A DNA stretch of 64,000 nucleotides from Pseudomonas sp. S09G 359 (GCF_002843605.1 NZ_CP025263.1:1308501-1372500), one strand, 5' to 3'; shown: positions 1 to 9,126, numbered from the stretch's first letter. The notes: generated by a model not told the origin, from the sequence alone. Translations and numbers: made by a program.

Positions 1-244
1 CGACGAAGTCGGGGAAGTCCGGGTCGATCTCGACGCTGTCGAAATACGCCAGCAGTTCGCTCGGCGTCGCCTTGATCAGCGCCAGTTGGCGGCTCAGGCA
101 TTCGCGTGAACCGATATGCCCATCCAGCCATTCCTGTTCGATGGTTTCCCACTCGGGGCCGGCGAAGCGTTGGAGGACGTTGTCGATGACATCGGTGGGA
201 GTGATGGTCCCGTCGAAGTCACACACGATATGCCAGTGGATCAT
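1..244 (-). CDS. HAD-IB family phosphatase, MtnX-like (partial)
   Basis: Only the first 81 codons are in the window; the gene runs off the left edge. The N-terminus reads MIHWHIVCDFDGTITPTDVI, which contains the HAD motif I DFDGT with nucleophile and acid/base aspartates near residues 9 and 11. The text after it resembles the MtnX-like/phosphoserine phosphatase-like HAD-IB group, which includes the methionine-salvage enolase-phosphatase. Substrate cannot be decided from this fragment. Confidence 0.7.
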   Translation of the reverse strand, partial: MIHWHIVCDFDGTITPTDVIDNVLQRFAGPEWETIEQEWLDGHIGSRECLSRQLALIKATPSELLAYFDSVEIDPDFPDFV

Positions 245-460
245 TGCGTTTACCCTAAGAGGAGCGCGCTCTGTGCGCTTGCAAGTGGGGTAGAGCAGGG
301 ACTGTGCCAACTGGCCAAAGCCCAGCAGGGCTGGGGCCGCGCCTGGGTTTGTGTCGTAGGAGCTACAATTTTTGTAGCTTGCTACAAACAAGATGAGTGC
401 TTGCGCTTGCCGGGCCCTTCGCGCGTTCATGCGCGTATGTCCAGACAAGGAAACCGTTCC

Positions 461-1231
461 ATGCTCAAGCCAACTTCTGCTGTAGTCGCCTGTTTACTGG
501 GGCTGTGGGGCTTTTCCAGCAGCGTCCTGGCAGGCCCGATCACCGGTGATGTCGGCGCGGGCGTCAGCTACCAGCCCCATGACCCGACCGGCAGCCGCTA
601 CGAGACACGCCCCGTGCCGTATCTGGACCTGGACTGGGGCAATGTCAGCCTGAGCACCGATGACGGCCTGACCTGGAGCGCGCTGAATACCAACGGTTTT
701 ACCGCCGGCCCCTATATCAATTACTTGCAGGGGCGCACCTCCAACGGCTCGCTGCAAGGGCTGCGCAATGTCTCGGACATGGCTGAAGTGGGCGGGTTTA
801 TCCAATACGCGCCGGCCGACTTCTGGCGCGTCTACGCGCGGCTGGGCCAGGCCGTGGGCGGCGGCCACTCGCAAAGTGGCGCGCTGGGCAAGGTCGGTGG
901 CGAACTCGGTTATCCGCTGGGTGGCGGCATTATCGGCAGCAGTGGCCTGGCGGCTAATTTCGCCGATGCACGCCAGACCCAGACCTACTTCGGCGTGGAC
1001 GACAACGAGGCGGCGGCCACCGGCTTCAAGCCGTACAACGCCAGCGGCGGGTTCCAGAACGTCACGCTGAGCCAGAGCTTCCAGTTCCCCCTGGCGCCCA
1101 ACTGGTCACTGCTGACCAGCGCCAGCTGGGTGCACCTGGTGGGTTCGGCGGCCGACAGCAGCATCGTCAAACAGACCGGCGACGTGAACCAGGGCCAGGT
1201 GCAGACGGCGATCAGCTACACCTTTGACTGA
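461..1231 (+). CDS. MipA/OmpV family outer membrane protein
   Basis: A 256-aa protein with a Sec signal peptide (MLKPTSAVVACLLGLWGFSS, cleavage after VLAG near residue 25) followed by glycine-rich beta-strand-like sequence ending in an aromatic C-terminal residue (YTFD), as expected for an outer-membrane beta-barrel. The pattern fits the MipA/OmpV family (MltA-interacting protein / scaffolding porin). The open frame extends far upstream to 116, but only the ATG at 461 puts the signal peptide at the N-terminus; an ATG at 437 is a possible alternative. It is monocistronic and is followed by a REP region. Confidence 0.75.
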   Translation: MLKPTSAVVACLLGLWGFSSSVLAGPITGDVGAGVSYQPHDPTGSRYETRPVPYLDLDWGNVSLSTDDGLTWSALNTNGFTAGPYINYLQGRTSNGSLQGLRNVSDMAEVGGFIQYAPADFWRVYARLGQAVGGGHSQSGALGKVGGELGYPLGGGIIGSSGLAANFADARQTQTYFGVDDNEAAATGFKPYNASGGFQNVTLSQSFQFPLAPNWSLLTSASWVHLVGSAADSSIVKQTGDVNQGQVQTAISYTFD

Positions 1232-1245
1232 TTGACCTGATGCAT

Positions 1246-1310
1246 GGAGATCAAATGATGTGTGCAGATCAAAATGATGTGCCGAGATCAAATGATGTGT
1301 GGAGATCAAA
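1246..1310. repeat. Four-copy 18-19 bp tandem repeat next to a REPIN
   Basis: Four copies of a unit of the form GAGATCAAATGATGTGTG, with AGATC at 1248, 1266, 1285 and 1303 (periods 18, 19, 18). The last copy runs directly into the REPIN that follows. There is no open reading frame of interest. Compare the arrays at other REP loci in this window. Confidence 0.85.
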
Positions 1311-1400
1311 GGTGGGAGGGGGCTTGCCCCCGATGAGGGAGTATCAGTTGATAAATACTTAACTGACCCACCGCCATCGGGGGCAAGCCCCCTCCCACCT
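1310..1400. repeat. REPIN (inverted REP pair, GTGGGAGGGGGCTTGC type)
   Basis: Two REP palindromes in inverted orientation: AGGTGGGAGGGGGCTTGC with CCCCGATG at the left end, and its near-perfect reverse complement ending in CCCCTCCCACCT at the right. The whole can fold into one long hairpin. It lies between the convergent mipA-like gene and the EamA-type gene. REPINs of this type are spread across P. fluorescens genomes by RAYT transposases; no RAYT gene is in this window. Confidence 0.9.
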
Positions 1401-1424
1401 TTGATCTGCATTTCATGCTCAATA

Positions 1425-1829
1425 TCAGTTTTCTTCGCCTTCGGCCAACAGCGCAATCCCGCCAATAATCACCGCCACCCCCACCCAGTGCAGCGGGCTG
1501 ATATGTTCCCCCAGCCCCAGCCACGACCCCAGCAGCACCACCACGAACACCAACGAACTCAAGGGAAAGGCCAGCGACAGGCTGCTGCGCCGCAGGATCA
1601 GCATCCACACAAAAAACGCGCCGATATAACAGGCAATCGCCGCCAGAATCCCCGGGTTACGCGCCACCTCGGTCAGCCACAACCAATTGAAATCCATTTG
1701 CCCCAACTGGTCGCCGGCCACCTTGGTAAACAACTGCCCGGCGCTCTCGGTGCAGATCAGCAAGGCCCACAGCACCACAGTGCCCAGGCGCCCATGCAAC
1801 CAACCGCTATTCATCGTTTGCGTACTCAT
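1425..1829 (-). CDS. EamA/SMR-type small membrane transporter subunit (downstream of pair)
   Basis: A 134-aa protein with four predicted transmembrane helices (about residues 10-30, 45-65, 72-95 and 100-128). It has the small EamA/SMR architecture seen in ArnE/ArnF-like flippase subunits. The start MSTQTMNSG is an ATG at 1827-1829 that overlaps the stop of the preceding 126-aa homologue by four bases, so the two are translationally coupled. The paired organisation suggests a heterodimeric transporter. Substrate unknown; the upstream arginase-like gene hints at a metabolic partner. Confidence 0.65.
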   Translation of the reverse strand: MSTQTMNSGWLHGRLGTVVLWALLICTESAGQLFTKVAGDQLGQMDFNWLWLTEVARNPGILAAIACYIGAFFVWMLILRRSSLSLAFPLSSLVFVVVLLGSWLGLGEHISPLHWVGVAVIIGGIALLAEGEEN

Positions 1830-2206
1830 GCCTGGCTCCCTGCGATTGCAACCAACATCACGCCGAACGTAATCACCAGCGTGCCCAGCCAACGGCGGCG
1901 GCTGACGGTTTCGCCCAGCACCACCTTGCCCGCCAGCACCACGCCGCAATAGGCCAGGGCGGCGGCCGGAAACAACAGGCTCAACGGCGCGCGGGACAGC
2001 GCTTCGAGCCAGACGAAAAACTCAATCACGTAGGCACCGATCCCGGCCCACAGCAAGGGCGCATTGAACACCTGGCCCCAGAAGGCATTCAGGCGAAAGC
2101 CGCCTTCCAGCTCCGGTAAACGGTCGAGGCCGAGCTTGAAACACAGTTGGCCGATCACATCGAGCAGGATGGAAAACGCCACCAGCAACACCACGGTCAG
2201 GGTCAC
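1826..2206 (-). CDS. EamA/SMR-type small membrane transporter subunit (upstream of pair)
   Basis: A 126-aa, four-helix membrane protein (MTLTVVLLVAFSILLDVIGQ at the N-terminus; later helices around residues 45-65, 72-92 and 100-122). It resembles half of an EamA drug/metabolite transporter. Its start overlaps the stop of the UPF0489 gene by 4 bases (ATGA), and its own stop overlaps the start of the next subunit, giving a tight three-gene operon. It is probably one half of a heterodimer with the 134-aa protein. Confidence 0.65.
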   Translation of the reverse strand: MTLTVVLLVAFSILLDVIGQLCFKLGLDRLPELEGGFRLNAFWGQVFNAPLLWAGIGAYVIEFFVWLEALSRAPLSLLFPAAALAYCGVVLAGKVVLGETVSRRRWLGTLVITFGVMLVAIAGSQA

Positions 2207-3123
2207 GGGAACAGCTCCTCAAACAGGTTGATCAAGGCTTCATTGGTGGCGGCGTTGCGCTGCAAGTCCGTCGCGCTCCAACGCTCGGGTGGCGGCTGGT
2301 CGGACTTGGCCTCCCAGCGCTTGAACGCATTGCTGAAGGCCGGCGTGGCGAACTCGCCACACACGTCGATCCCGATGATCCGCTTGCGCGCCGCCAGGGC
2401 GCGTAGGGCTTGCAGCAAGTGGGTCAGGCGCATGCCGCCCTGGTCCCAGTTGGTGGCGGCGTCTTCGCTGGCCAGCACGTCTTTGTCGATGGTGATCCAG
2501 ATCGCGTCGGTGGGCAGACCGTTGATCATCTGCTCAAGGAAGGCCACCCAGTCCAAGTCCGCCAGGTTGCGCCAGTGCAAGTGGTTTTCCTGCTGCTGGT
2601 GGCCGGCGCCGTCACCGACCCGGCCCCAGACTTTCGACGGCGGATGCTGCCACGGAAACAACTGCAATTGCCCGCGCTTGAGGGCCGCGAGGTTGCCGCC
2701 GCGCAGTTGCGGGTTATGCAGGTCATCGCTGCAGGGGCCGAGGGTGACGATGCGTTTGATTGCCGGCATTTTCAACGCCCGGTTGACCCACGAACCACAG
2801 TGGCGTTTGGGCGCAAAGCGCACCCAGTCGGGGTGGTTGTCGAAGTGGATCAGGCTGATCGGCTCTTTCAGGTCGGCGAGGAACGCGGGCGTCAGGTGGT
2901 GATAATCGCCGGAGCCAACGAAGAAAATCTCCGGCCGCGCACTGATGGGCCGGGGCCGCGTGGCCAGGCGTTCGGCAAAGTGTTTGTAGGTTTTTTCGGT
3001 GGACCAGAGGCGCAATTTGGGGCCCAGGTCCAGCAGGTCCAGGCGGGTGGCCTGGCCGCTGGCCAGGCGCTTGGCAATCGGGGCCTGGCCGGTGAGGCTG
3101 TGGTCGAGGTCAAGAATGTTCAA
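2203..3123 (-). CDS. UPF0489 family arginase/ureohydrolase-like protein
   Basis: A 306-aa protein. It contains HFDNHPDW (about residues 93-100), a variant of the ureohydrolase metal motif DAHxD, and a second acidic motif WITIDKDVL (about residue 190), as in the Mn-binding sites of arginase-fold enzymes. Similar proteins are annotated UPF0489; the reaction is not established. The frame has no in-frame ATG near its start, and TTG at 3121-3123 is taken as the initiator with only a weak GGGTGA upstream. It heads an operon with two small EamA-type membrane proteins, suggesting that the enzyme and transporter act on a shared metabolite. Confidence 0.65.
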   Translation of the reverse strand: MNILDLDHSLTGQAPIAKRLASGQATRLDLLDLGPKLRLWSTEKTYKHFAERLATRPRPISARPEIFFVGSGDYHHLTPAFLADLKEPISLIHFDNHPDWVRFAPKRHCGSWVNRALKMPAIKRIVTLGPCSDDLHNPQLRGGNLAALKRGQLQLFPWQHPPSKVWGRVGDGAGHQQQENHLHWRNLADLDWVAFLEQMINGLPTDAIWITIDKDVLASEDAATNWDQGGMRLTHLLQALRALAARKRIIGIDVCGEFATPAFSNAFKRWEAKSDQPPPERWSATDLQRNAATNEALINLFEELFP

Positions 3124-3228
3124 GGAAGTGTTTCACCCATGGCAGCGCCCGTTCAGATACTCGGTTCATCACTCATGAACCGCAGCCGAATGGGCTTTGC
3201 AGGGTGAATGCAAGGGGCGGGCCAGGGG

Positions 3229-3567
3229 TCAGGCGTGAACGCGTACCCACACGCTGACCAATACCGTCGCCGCCATCAGCCACGCCACGGCCGCCACGGC
3301 GAGCGAGGCTTCCAGGCGCAGGCGGTCAACCATCACGTACAAGGTTGCCAGGTACACAAAGTACGGAATGATCGACCACATCCCGAACAGGATAGTGGTC
3401 TTCAAATCGTCCACCGAGCGGCCCTTGCCGACGATGTAGTGGGCGATCAGGGCAAAGGTCGGAAACAGCGGCACCAGCCCGGCGATGTAGTAGTTCCTGG
3501 TTTTGGCCAGGGCGGCCAGGATCAACACCACCGCCGCGCCGAGCGCGGCCTTCAAGAATAGATCCAT
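3229..3567 (-). CDS. glpM: GlpM family inner membrane protein
   Basis: A 112-aa integral membrane protein with about four helices (N-terminus MDLFLKAALGAAVVLILAAL; motifs RNYYIAGLVPLFPTFALIAH and FGMWSIIPYFVYLATLY). This pattern is that of GlpM, which in P. aeruginosa was described next to glpD and linked to alginate production. Here it sits at the end of the aauS-aauR transcription unit, its ATG sharing one base with the aauR stop (TGATG), so it is coupled to a regulator rather than to glpD, which is 7 kb away. Confidence 0.8.
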   Translation of the reverse strand: MDLFLKAALGAAVVLILAALAKTRNYYIAGLVPLFPTFALIAHYIVGKGRSVDDLKTTILFGMWSIIPYFVYLATLYVMVDRLRLEASLAVAAVAWLMAATVLVSVWVRVHA

Positions 3568-4907
3568 CAGTGGCTCAACCCGTATTTCTTGACCTTGTCG
3601 AACAGGGTGGTCTTGGCCATCCCCAGTTCCTGGCTGGCCTGGGTCAGGTTGCCGCCGCTGCGTTGCAGCGCGTCCACCAGCAGGTTGCGTTCAAAGGCTT
3701 CCACCGCCTCGGTAAAGGCTAGGCCGTGGCTGCCGCTGCTGGCGCCGCTTTTCTTGAAGGCCGGCAGGCCGAGGGCGAAGCGTTCGGCGACGTTGCGCAG
3801 CTCGCGCACATTGCCGGGCCAGTCGTGGCTCATCAGGCTGGAGACGGTCTGGTTGTCCAGCTCCGGCGCGGTGCGGTCAAAGCGCAGGGATGATTGCTGC
3901 AGGAAGTGTTCGAACAGTTGCAGGATGTCTTCACGGCGCTCGCGCAGGGGGGGCAGTTCCAGGGTCACCACGTTGAGGCGGTAGTACAGGTCGCTGCGGA
4001 ACTGGTTGGCGCGGCTCAGTTCGTCGAGGTCGGACTTGGTGGCGGCGATCACCCGGCAATCCACGGCCACGCTCTGGTTCGAACCCAGGCGTTCCAGGGT
4101 GCGTTCCTGCAGCACCCGCAGCAACTTGATCTGCAGGTTGATCGGCATGCTTTCCACTTCGTCGAGGAACAGCGTGCCTTCGTGGGCGTGTTCGATCTTG
4201 CCGATGCGGCGCTTGCCGGCACCGGTGAACGCGTTGGCTTCGTGGCCGAAAATCTCGCTTTCGAAGAGGTTTTCCGGCAGGCCGCCACAGTTCAACGCGA
4301 CAAACTGGTGGGAGTGGCGCCGGCTGAAATCATGCAGGCAGCGCGCAACCAATTCCTTGCCGGTGCCGGTTTCGCCTTCGATCAACACGTTGGCCGAGGT
4401 GTCGGCGACGTTGGCGATCAGCTCGCGCAGGTTCTGCATGGCCGGCGAGCGGCCGATGATGCGGCCTTCCAACGAATCACGCTCGGCCAGTTGCCGGCGC
4501 AGCGACCAGACTTCCCGCGCCAGCCCGCGCTGCTCCAGGGCGCGGCGGGCGACGTCGACCAGGCGCTCCGGGGAGAAGGGTTTCTCCATGAAGTCATAGG
4601 CGCCGTTGCGCATCGCGCCGACGGCCATGGAGATATCGCCGTGCCCGGTGATCAACACCACCGGCAGGCTTTTATCCAGGGCCTTGAGACGAGTAAGCAG
4701 TTCCAGGCCGTCGATGCCCGGCAGGCGGATATCGCTGATGACGATGCCGGCGAAATTTTCGCCGATACGCTTCAAGGCTTCTTCGGCACTGCCCACGCCC
4801 ACGCTGGGGATGTCTTCCAGCGCCAGGGCCTGCTGGCAGCCGAGCAGGACATGGGGGTCATCTTCGACAATCAGCACGGTGAGGTCGTTAGGGTCTGTAT
4901 TCATCAT
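3567..4907 (-). CDS. aauR: Sigma-54-dependent response regulator AauR (DctD-like)
   Basis: A 446-aa NtrC-type activator. It has a receiver domain (1-120, acceptor Asp59 in ISDIRLPG), an AAA+ domain with Walker A GETGTGKE (about 175), a sigma-54 contact loop reading NAFTGA rather than GAFTGA, Walker B FLDEVES, and a C-terminal Fis-type HTH (GNLTQASQELGMAKTTLFDK). Its partner kinase is directly upstream with overlapping codons. The aatJQMP operon is next, with matching palindromes and a sigma-54 promoter. In P. putida and P. aeruginosa the AauS/AauR pair activates acidic amino acid uptake; the synteny supports the same name here. Confidence 0.88.
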   Translation of the reverse strand: MMNTDPNDLTVLIVEDDPHVLLGCQQALALEDIPSVGVGSAEEALKRIGENFAGIVISDIRLPGIDGLELLTRLKALDKSLPVVLITGHGDISMAVGAMRNGAYDFMEKPFSPERLVDVARRALEQRGLAREVWSLRRQLAERDSLEGRIIGRSPAMQNLRELIANVADTSANVLIEGETGTGKELVARCLHDFSRRHSHQFVALNCGGLPENLFESEIFGHEANAFTGAGKRRIGKIEHAHEGTLFLDEVESMPINLQIKLLRVLQERTLERLGSNQSVAVDCRVIAATKSDLDELSRANQFRSDLYYRLNVVTLELPPLRERREDILQLFEHFLQQSSLRFDRTAPELDNQTVSSLMSHDWPGNVRELRNVAERFALGLPAFKKSGASSGSHGLAFTEAVEAFERNLLVDALQRSGGNLTQASQELGMAKTTLFDKVKKYGLSH

Positions 4908-6805
4908 GTCGACTCAGCTTTTTGAGTGCCAACCAGCGGCAGGCTCAAGACAAAGGCCGTACCACCACTGGCCGGGTGTTCCACGGCGAGGTTGCCGCCG
5001 GTGGCCGCCGCGAGGCTGGCGGACAGGGTCAGGCCCAGGCCCAGGCCTTGCTCACCGGGTTTGGTGGTGAAGAACGGTTCGAATAAATGCTTGCGGGCCT
5101 CGGCGTCGATGCCGTGGCCGTTGTCGCGTACCAGCAGGCGATATTTGCCGTCGACGCCGCTGCCTTCCAGCCACAGCTCCGGGGCCGGTTGCGCCTGCAT
5201 GGCGTCGAGGGCGTTGCCGATCAGGTTGACCAGGATCTGCTCCAGGCGCGTCTGGTCGATCTGCAACTGCGCCGGGCTGAATTCGCGGTGCACGCTCAGC
5301 GGCAGGCCGTCCAGGCGCGCGCCGAGTACCTGGAACGCGGCATCCACGGCCTTGCCGAGGCTGGCTTCGCCCTGGTCATCGCCGCGCCGGGCAAAGGAGC
5401 GCAGGCTGGCGGTGATGCGGCCCATGCGGTCGATCAGTTCGTTGATGGTCTTGAGGTTGGTGCTGGCCGTATCCAGCGCACCGCGCTCGAGGAAGCGCAC
5501 GGTGTTGCCCGACAACGTACGCAGCGCGGCCAGGGGTTGGTTCAATTCGTGGGCGATGCTGGTGGACATCTGGCCGATGGCCGCCAGCTTGCCGGCCTGC
5601 ACCAGTTCATCCTGGGCGCGGCGCAGGGTTTCTTCGGCCTGGCGGCGTTCGCGGATCTGACCCTTGAGACGTTCATTGCTGGCGCGCAGGTCGGCGGTGC
5701 GTTCGGCAATCCGTCGCTCCAGCTGGCTGTTGGCTTCCTGCAAGGCTTCGCGCGCGGCGAGGCGGGTGGCGATGACCTTGCGCCGTTCGTTCCAGGCAAT
5801 CAGCAAGAACGCCACCAGGCCAAACGCCACGGCCACCAGGATGCCCTGGTTGATTGCCGCGCGGCGCAGGTCGTTGAGCGGCGTGAGCAGGGTGAAATTC
5901 CACGGTGTGTCATTGAGCGGCCGGGTTTGCGCGAGGTAGCTGACCTCGTGCTCGTCGTTGACCACTTCGCTGTTGGCGGGGAAGGTCAGTTTCTCGCTGC
6001 CTTCGTTGAGACGTTCGCGGGCCAGGGGCTCCAGCTCGTTCAACGTCGCCCAGTAATATTGCAGGCTGTGGGCCAGGCGGTCCTTGGTCTCGTCGCTCAG
6101 TGGGCGCACGGCCTTGAGGCGGCGGGCTGGGTCGCTGGACAAGATGATGATGCCGTTCTCGTCGCTCACAAAAGCTTCGAGGCGCGCGCGCTGCCAGCGT
6201 TCTTCCAAGGCTTCGAGGCGCACCTTGACCACGGCCACGCCGATGATCTTGCCGTGTTCCTCCAGGCCGTGGGCCAGGTAGTAGCCGGGCTCGCCATTGG
6301 TGCTGCCGATACCGTAGAAACGCCCGGGCTGGCCGCGTACGGCATTCTGGAAATAGGCACGAAAGGACAGGTCTTCACCTTGGTAACTGTCGGCATCGCG
6401 CCAGTTACTGGTGGCCAGCACGCGGCCGGTGGTGTCCATCACGTAGATGGCCCGACTGCGACTGCGTCGGTTCAGGCCTTCGAGGTAGTCGTTGACGGCT
6501 TTGCGGGTTTCCTGGCTGGGGTCGGCCAGCAGCGTCGAGACGCTGGTTTCCAGCTCTAGCAGGCTGGGCAGGTAGGTGTATTTGCTCAGCTCACTTTCGA
6601 CCGTCCGCGCGTGCAGCTCCAGCTGGCGCTCGCCAGTGTCGCTGAGGGTGCGGATGCCATAGTACTCACTGACCCAGAAGCCGATATAACCCAGGCCGAT
6701 CATCAGGGCGATGATCAACGGCGGCAGGAACAGTTGGCGAATCAGGCGAGGTTTCACGGCAAGTGATGGCGGTGCGGCGCGAAATTGGTTGGGGTCGCAT
6801 TTCAT
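4904..6805 (-). CDS. aauS: Sensor histidine kinase AauS (DctB-like)
   Basis: A 633-aa membrane kinase. TM1 spans about residues 22-45, a periplasmic double-PDC/Cache-like sensor region follows to about 300, and TM2 is at about 312-332 (ILVAVAFGLVAFLLIAW). A coiled coil comes next, then the H-box AHELNQPLAAL, N-box LVNLIGNALDAM, and G-boxes DNGHGID and GEQGLGLGL. The PDC sensor architecture is typical of DctB/AauS kinases that bind dicarboxylates or acidic amino acids. ATG at 6803-6805 is chosen; a GTG one codon upstream is an alternative. ansB and ggt, which separate aauS from aatP in P. aeruginosa, are absent here. Confidence 0.87.
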   Translation of the reverse strand: MKCDPNQFRAAPPSLAVKPRLIRQLFLPPLIIALMIGLGYIGFWVSEYYGIRTLSDTGERQLELHARTVESELSKYTYLPSLLELETSVSTLLADPSQETRKAVNDYLEGLNRRSRSRAIYVMDTTGRVLATSNWRDADSYQGEDLSFRAYFQNAVRGQPGRFYGIGSTNGEPGYYLAHGLEEHGKIIGVAVVKVRLEALEERWQRARLEAFVSDENGIIILSSDPARRLKAVRPLSDETKDRLAHSLQYYWATLNELEPLARERLNEGSEKLTFPANSEVVNDEHEVSYLAQTRPLNDTPWNFTLLTPLNDLRRAAINQGILVAVAFGLVAFLLIAWNERRKVIATRLAAREALQEANSQLERRIAERTADLRASNERLKGQIRERRQAEETLRRAQDELVQAGKLAAIGQMSTSIAHELNQPLAALRTLSGNTVRFLERGALDTASTNLKTINELIDRMGRITASLRSFARRGDDQGEASLGKAVDAAFQVLGARLDGLPLSVHREFSPAQLQIDQTRLEQILVNLIGNALDAMQAQPAPELWLEGSGVDGKYRLLVRDNGHGIDAEARKHLFEPFFTTKPGEQGLGLGLTLSASLAAATGGNLAVEHPASGGTAFVLSLPLVGTQKAEST

Positions 6806-6852
6806 CACAGATGCCTTGGGTCAACCAGAGCTTGCCGGCCTGCTCGGTCCAT

Positions 6853-6943
6853 TGTGGGAGCGGGCTTGCTCGCGAATGCGGTGGGTCAGTCACTGAATAG
6901 GTCGACTGACCTGGCGCATTCGCGAGCAAGCCCGCTCCCACAT
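6853..6943. repeat. REPIN (GTGGGAGCGGGCTTGCTC type)
   Basis: An inverted pair of REP sequences (TGTGGGAGCGGGCTTGCTCG and its reverse complement) around a short spacer with a further internal inverted repeat (GGTCAGTCACTG / CGACTGACC). It lies between aatP and aauS and could act as a terminator or mRNA-stability element separating the transporter operon from the regulator genes. Confidence 0.88.
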
Positions 6944-6977
6944 GGGGCCTGTTGCAGCAGTGGAAGCTGTGTAGTGC

Positions 6978-7712
6978 TTAGTGCTGCAGGATTTTCTCAA
7001 GGAAGTGCTGCGCGCGTTCGGAGCGGGCGCTGATGTCGCCGAAGAACTCTTCTTTCGGGCAGTCTTCGATGATCTTGCCGGCGTCCATGAAGATCACACG
7101 GTCGGCGACTTTGCGTGCGAAGCCCATTTCGTGGGTCACGCACATCATGGTCATGCCTTCGTGGGCCAGTTGCACCATCACGTCGAGTACTTCGTTGACC
7201 ATTTCCGGGTCCAGGGCCGAAGTCGGTTCGTCGAACAGCATGACGATCGGGTCCATGGCCAGGGCGCGGGCAATCGCCACACGTTGCTGTTGGCCGCCGG
7301 AGAGTTGGCCCGGGTGCTTGTGGGCGTGTGCCGACAGGCCGACGCGCTCAAGCAGCTGCAGGCCTTTTTTGGTGGCTTCTTCCTTGCTGCGGCCGAGCAC
7401 CTTGATCTGCGCGATGGTCAGGTTTTCGGTGATGGTCAGGTGCGGGAACAGTTCGAAGTGCTGGAACACCATGCCCACGCGCGAGCGCAGTTTCGGCAGG
7501 TTGGTCTTCGGGTCGGCGATGGAGGTGCCGTCGACCACGATGTCGCCTTTCTGGAACGGTTCCAGCGCGTTCACGCACTTGATCAAGGTGGATTTGCCCG
7601 AGCCCGACGGCCCGCACACCACGATCACTTCACCCTTTTTGACATCAGTGCTGCAATCGGTCAGCACCTGGAAGTCGCCATACCACTTGTTGATGTTCTT
7701 GATAGAGATCAT
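6978..7712 (-). CDS. aatP: Glutamate/aspartate ABC transporter ATP-binding protein
   Basis: A 244-aa polar-amino-acid ABC ATPase (GltL/AatP type). It has Walker A GPSGSGKS (about 32-39), Q-loop in [11 protein letters not shown], signature LSGGQQQR, Walker B IVMLFDEP, and the H-loop VTHEMGFA. The start ATG overlaps the aatM stop by four bases. Last gene of the aatJQMP unit. Confidence 0.92.
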   Translation of the reverse strand: MISIKNINKWYGDFQVLTDCSTDVKKGEVIVVCGPSGSGKSTLIKCVNALEPFQKGDIVVDGTSIADPKTNLPKLRSRVGMVFQHFELFPHLTITENLTIAQIKVLGRSKEEATKKGLQLLERVGLSAHAHKHPGQLSGGQQQRVAIARALAMDPIVMLFDEPTSALDPEMVNEVLDVMVQLAHEGMTMMCVTHEMGFARKVADRVIFMDAGKIIEDCPKEEFFGDISARSERAQHFLEKILQH

Positions 7713-8380
7713 ACGGCAAACCTTTTTTGCAGACGCTTGACCAGCAGCGAGGCGGAAAAGCTGATGATGAAGTAGACGACACCGGCGAAAATCAGGAACT
7801 CATTGGAGCGGCCGATGATGTCGCCGTTGGAGCGGGCGGAGTTGAGGAAGTCCACCAGGCCCACGGTGTAGACCAACGAGGTGTCCTGGAACAGGATGAT
7901 CGACTGTTGCAACAGCAACGGGGTCATCTTGCGGAACGCCTGGGGCAGGATGATCAGGCGCATGGTCTGGCCATAGGTCATGCCCATCGCCTGTGCCGCA
8001 CCCATCTGGCCCTTGGGGATCGACTGCACGCCGGCCCGCACGATCTCACAGAAGTACGCGGCTTCGAACATCATGAAGGCCACGACGCAGGAGGTGAACG
8101 CACCGATCGGCGTGTCTTCGCCGGTGATCCAGCGCAACACGAACGGCACCGCCAGGTAGAACCAGGTGATCACCAACAGCAGCGGGATCGAGCGGAAGTA
8201 GTTCACGTAGGCGCCGGCCAGGCGCGACAGCAGTTTGTTGGACGACAGGCGCATCAGCGCCAGGACCGTGCCCAGGGCGATACCGCCGACCACGCCCATG
8301 ACCATCAGCTTCAAGGTCATGATCATGCCGTTCCACAGGCCCGGGATAGCGGGGATGATGCCGCTGAAATCGAGTTCCAT
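7709..8380 (-). CDS. aatM: Glutamate/aspartate ABC transporter permease AatM (GltK-like)
   Basis: A 223-aa inner membrane permease of the HisM/GltK family with about five helices and the EAA loop signature near residues 135-155 ([20 protein letters not shown]). It starts with [20 protein letters not shown], its stop overlaps the start of aatP, and its start abuts the aatQ stop. It pairs with AatQ to form the transmembrane channel. Confidence 0.92.
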   Translation of the reverse strand: MELDFSGIIPAIPGLWNGMIMTLKLMVMGVVGGIALGTVLALMRLSSNKLLSRLAGAYVNYFRSIPLLLVITWFYLAVPFVLRWITGEDTPIGAFTSCVVAFMMFEAAYFCEIVRAGVQSIPKGQMGAAQAMGMTYGQTMRLIILPQAFRKMTPLLLQQSIILFQDTSLVYTVGLVDFLNSARSNGDIIGRSNEFLIFAGVVYFIISFSASLLVKRLQKRFAV

Positions 8381-9126
8381 TATTTACCCCCCACGGAGAT
8401 CAGGCCGGGCACTGCGACTTTCTTCTCGACCACGCGCATCAGCAGCATCAGGCTCATGTTCAGGGTGAAGTAGATCAGCGTGGCCAGGGTGAAGGCTTCA
8501 AACAGGTTGGCCGAGAACTCGGCGGTCTGCTTGGTTTGCGCCAGCAGTTCCATCAAGCCGATCAAGGACGCCACGGAGGAGTTCTTGAACACGTTGAGGA
8601 ATTCCGAGGTAAGCGGCGGAATGATGATGCGGTAGGCCTGGGGCAGCAGCACGTTCCAGTAGATCTGCGGCAGCTTGAAGCCCATGGCGCGCGCGGCAGC
8701 CTCTTGGCCACGTGGCAGCGCCTGGATACCGGTACGCACTTGCTCACACACACGGGCGGCAGTGAACAGGCCCAGGCACACGACAACGCTCAGGTAGGCC
8801 GAGGTGGTCGGGTTGAGGTCCTGCTTGTACCAGTCCTGCAGGTTCTGCGGCAGCAGGTCGGGTATCAGGAAGTACCAGATGAACAGCTGAACCAGCAGCG
8901 GCACGTTACGAAACAGTTCCACGTAGCAGGTCGCGATGCCCGCTACGAGACGGTTTGGCACAGTGCGCATGACCCCCAGTATGGAGCCCAGCAGCAAGGC
9001 GATGATCCATGCCACGACGGCGATGGCGATGGTCCAGCCCAGGCCGGCGATGTACCAGTCGAGATAAGTCTCGCTGCCCACGCCGGTGGACTTGAAGAAC
9101 ACGCCCCAGTCCCAGTTGTAATTCAT
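8380..9126 (-). CDS. aatQ: Glutamate/aspartate ABC transporter permease AatQ (GltJ-like)
   Basis: A 248-aa permease of the HisM/GltJ family with the EAA loop around AAARAMGFKLPQIYWNVLLP. The chosen start (MNYNWDWGVFFKSTG, ATG 9124-9126) has a GGGAGA ribosome site immediately upstream; the frame is open for another 29 codons, but the extension has no family similarity. It is separated from aatJ by 194 bases containing a strong hairpin. Confidence 0.92.
   Translation of the reverse strand: MNYNWDWGVFFKSTGVGSETYLDWYIAGLGWTIAIAVVAWIIALLLGSILGVMRTVPNRLVAGIATCYVELFRNVPLLVQLFIWYFLIPDLLPQNLQDWYKQDLNPTTSAYLSVVVCLGLFTAARVCEQVRTGIQALPRGQEAAARAMGFKLPQIYWNVLLPQAYRIIIPPLTSEFLNVFKNSSVASLIGLMELLAQTKQTAEFSANLFEAFTLATLIYFTLNMSLMLLMRVVEKKVAVPGLISVGGK

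Noticed and set aside
116..1231. A 371-codon version of the MipA-like protein
   Set aside because: The signal peptide begins at codon 116 of that frame; the upstream part overlaps the promoter region and the divergent phosphatase gene.
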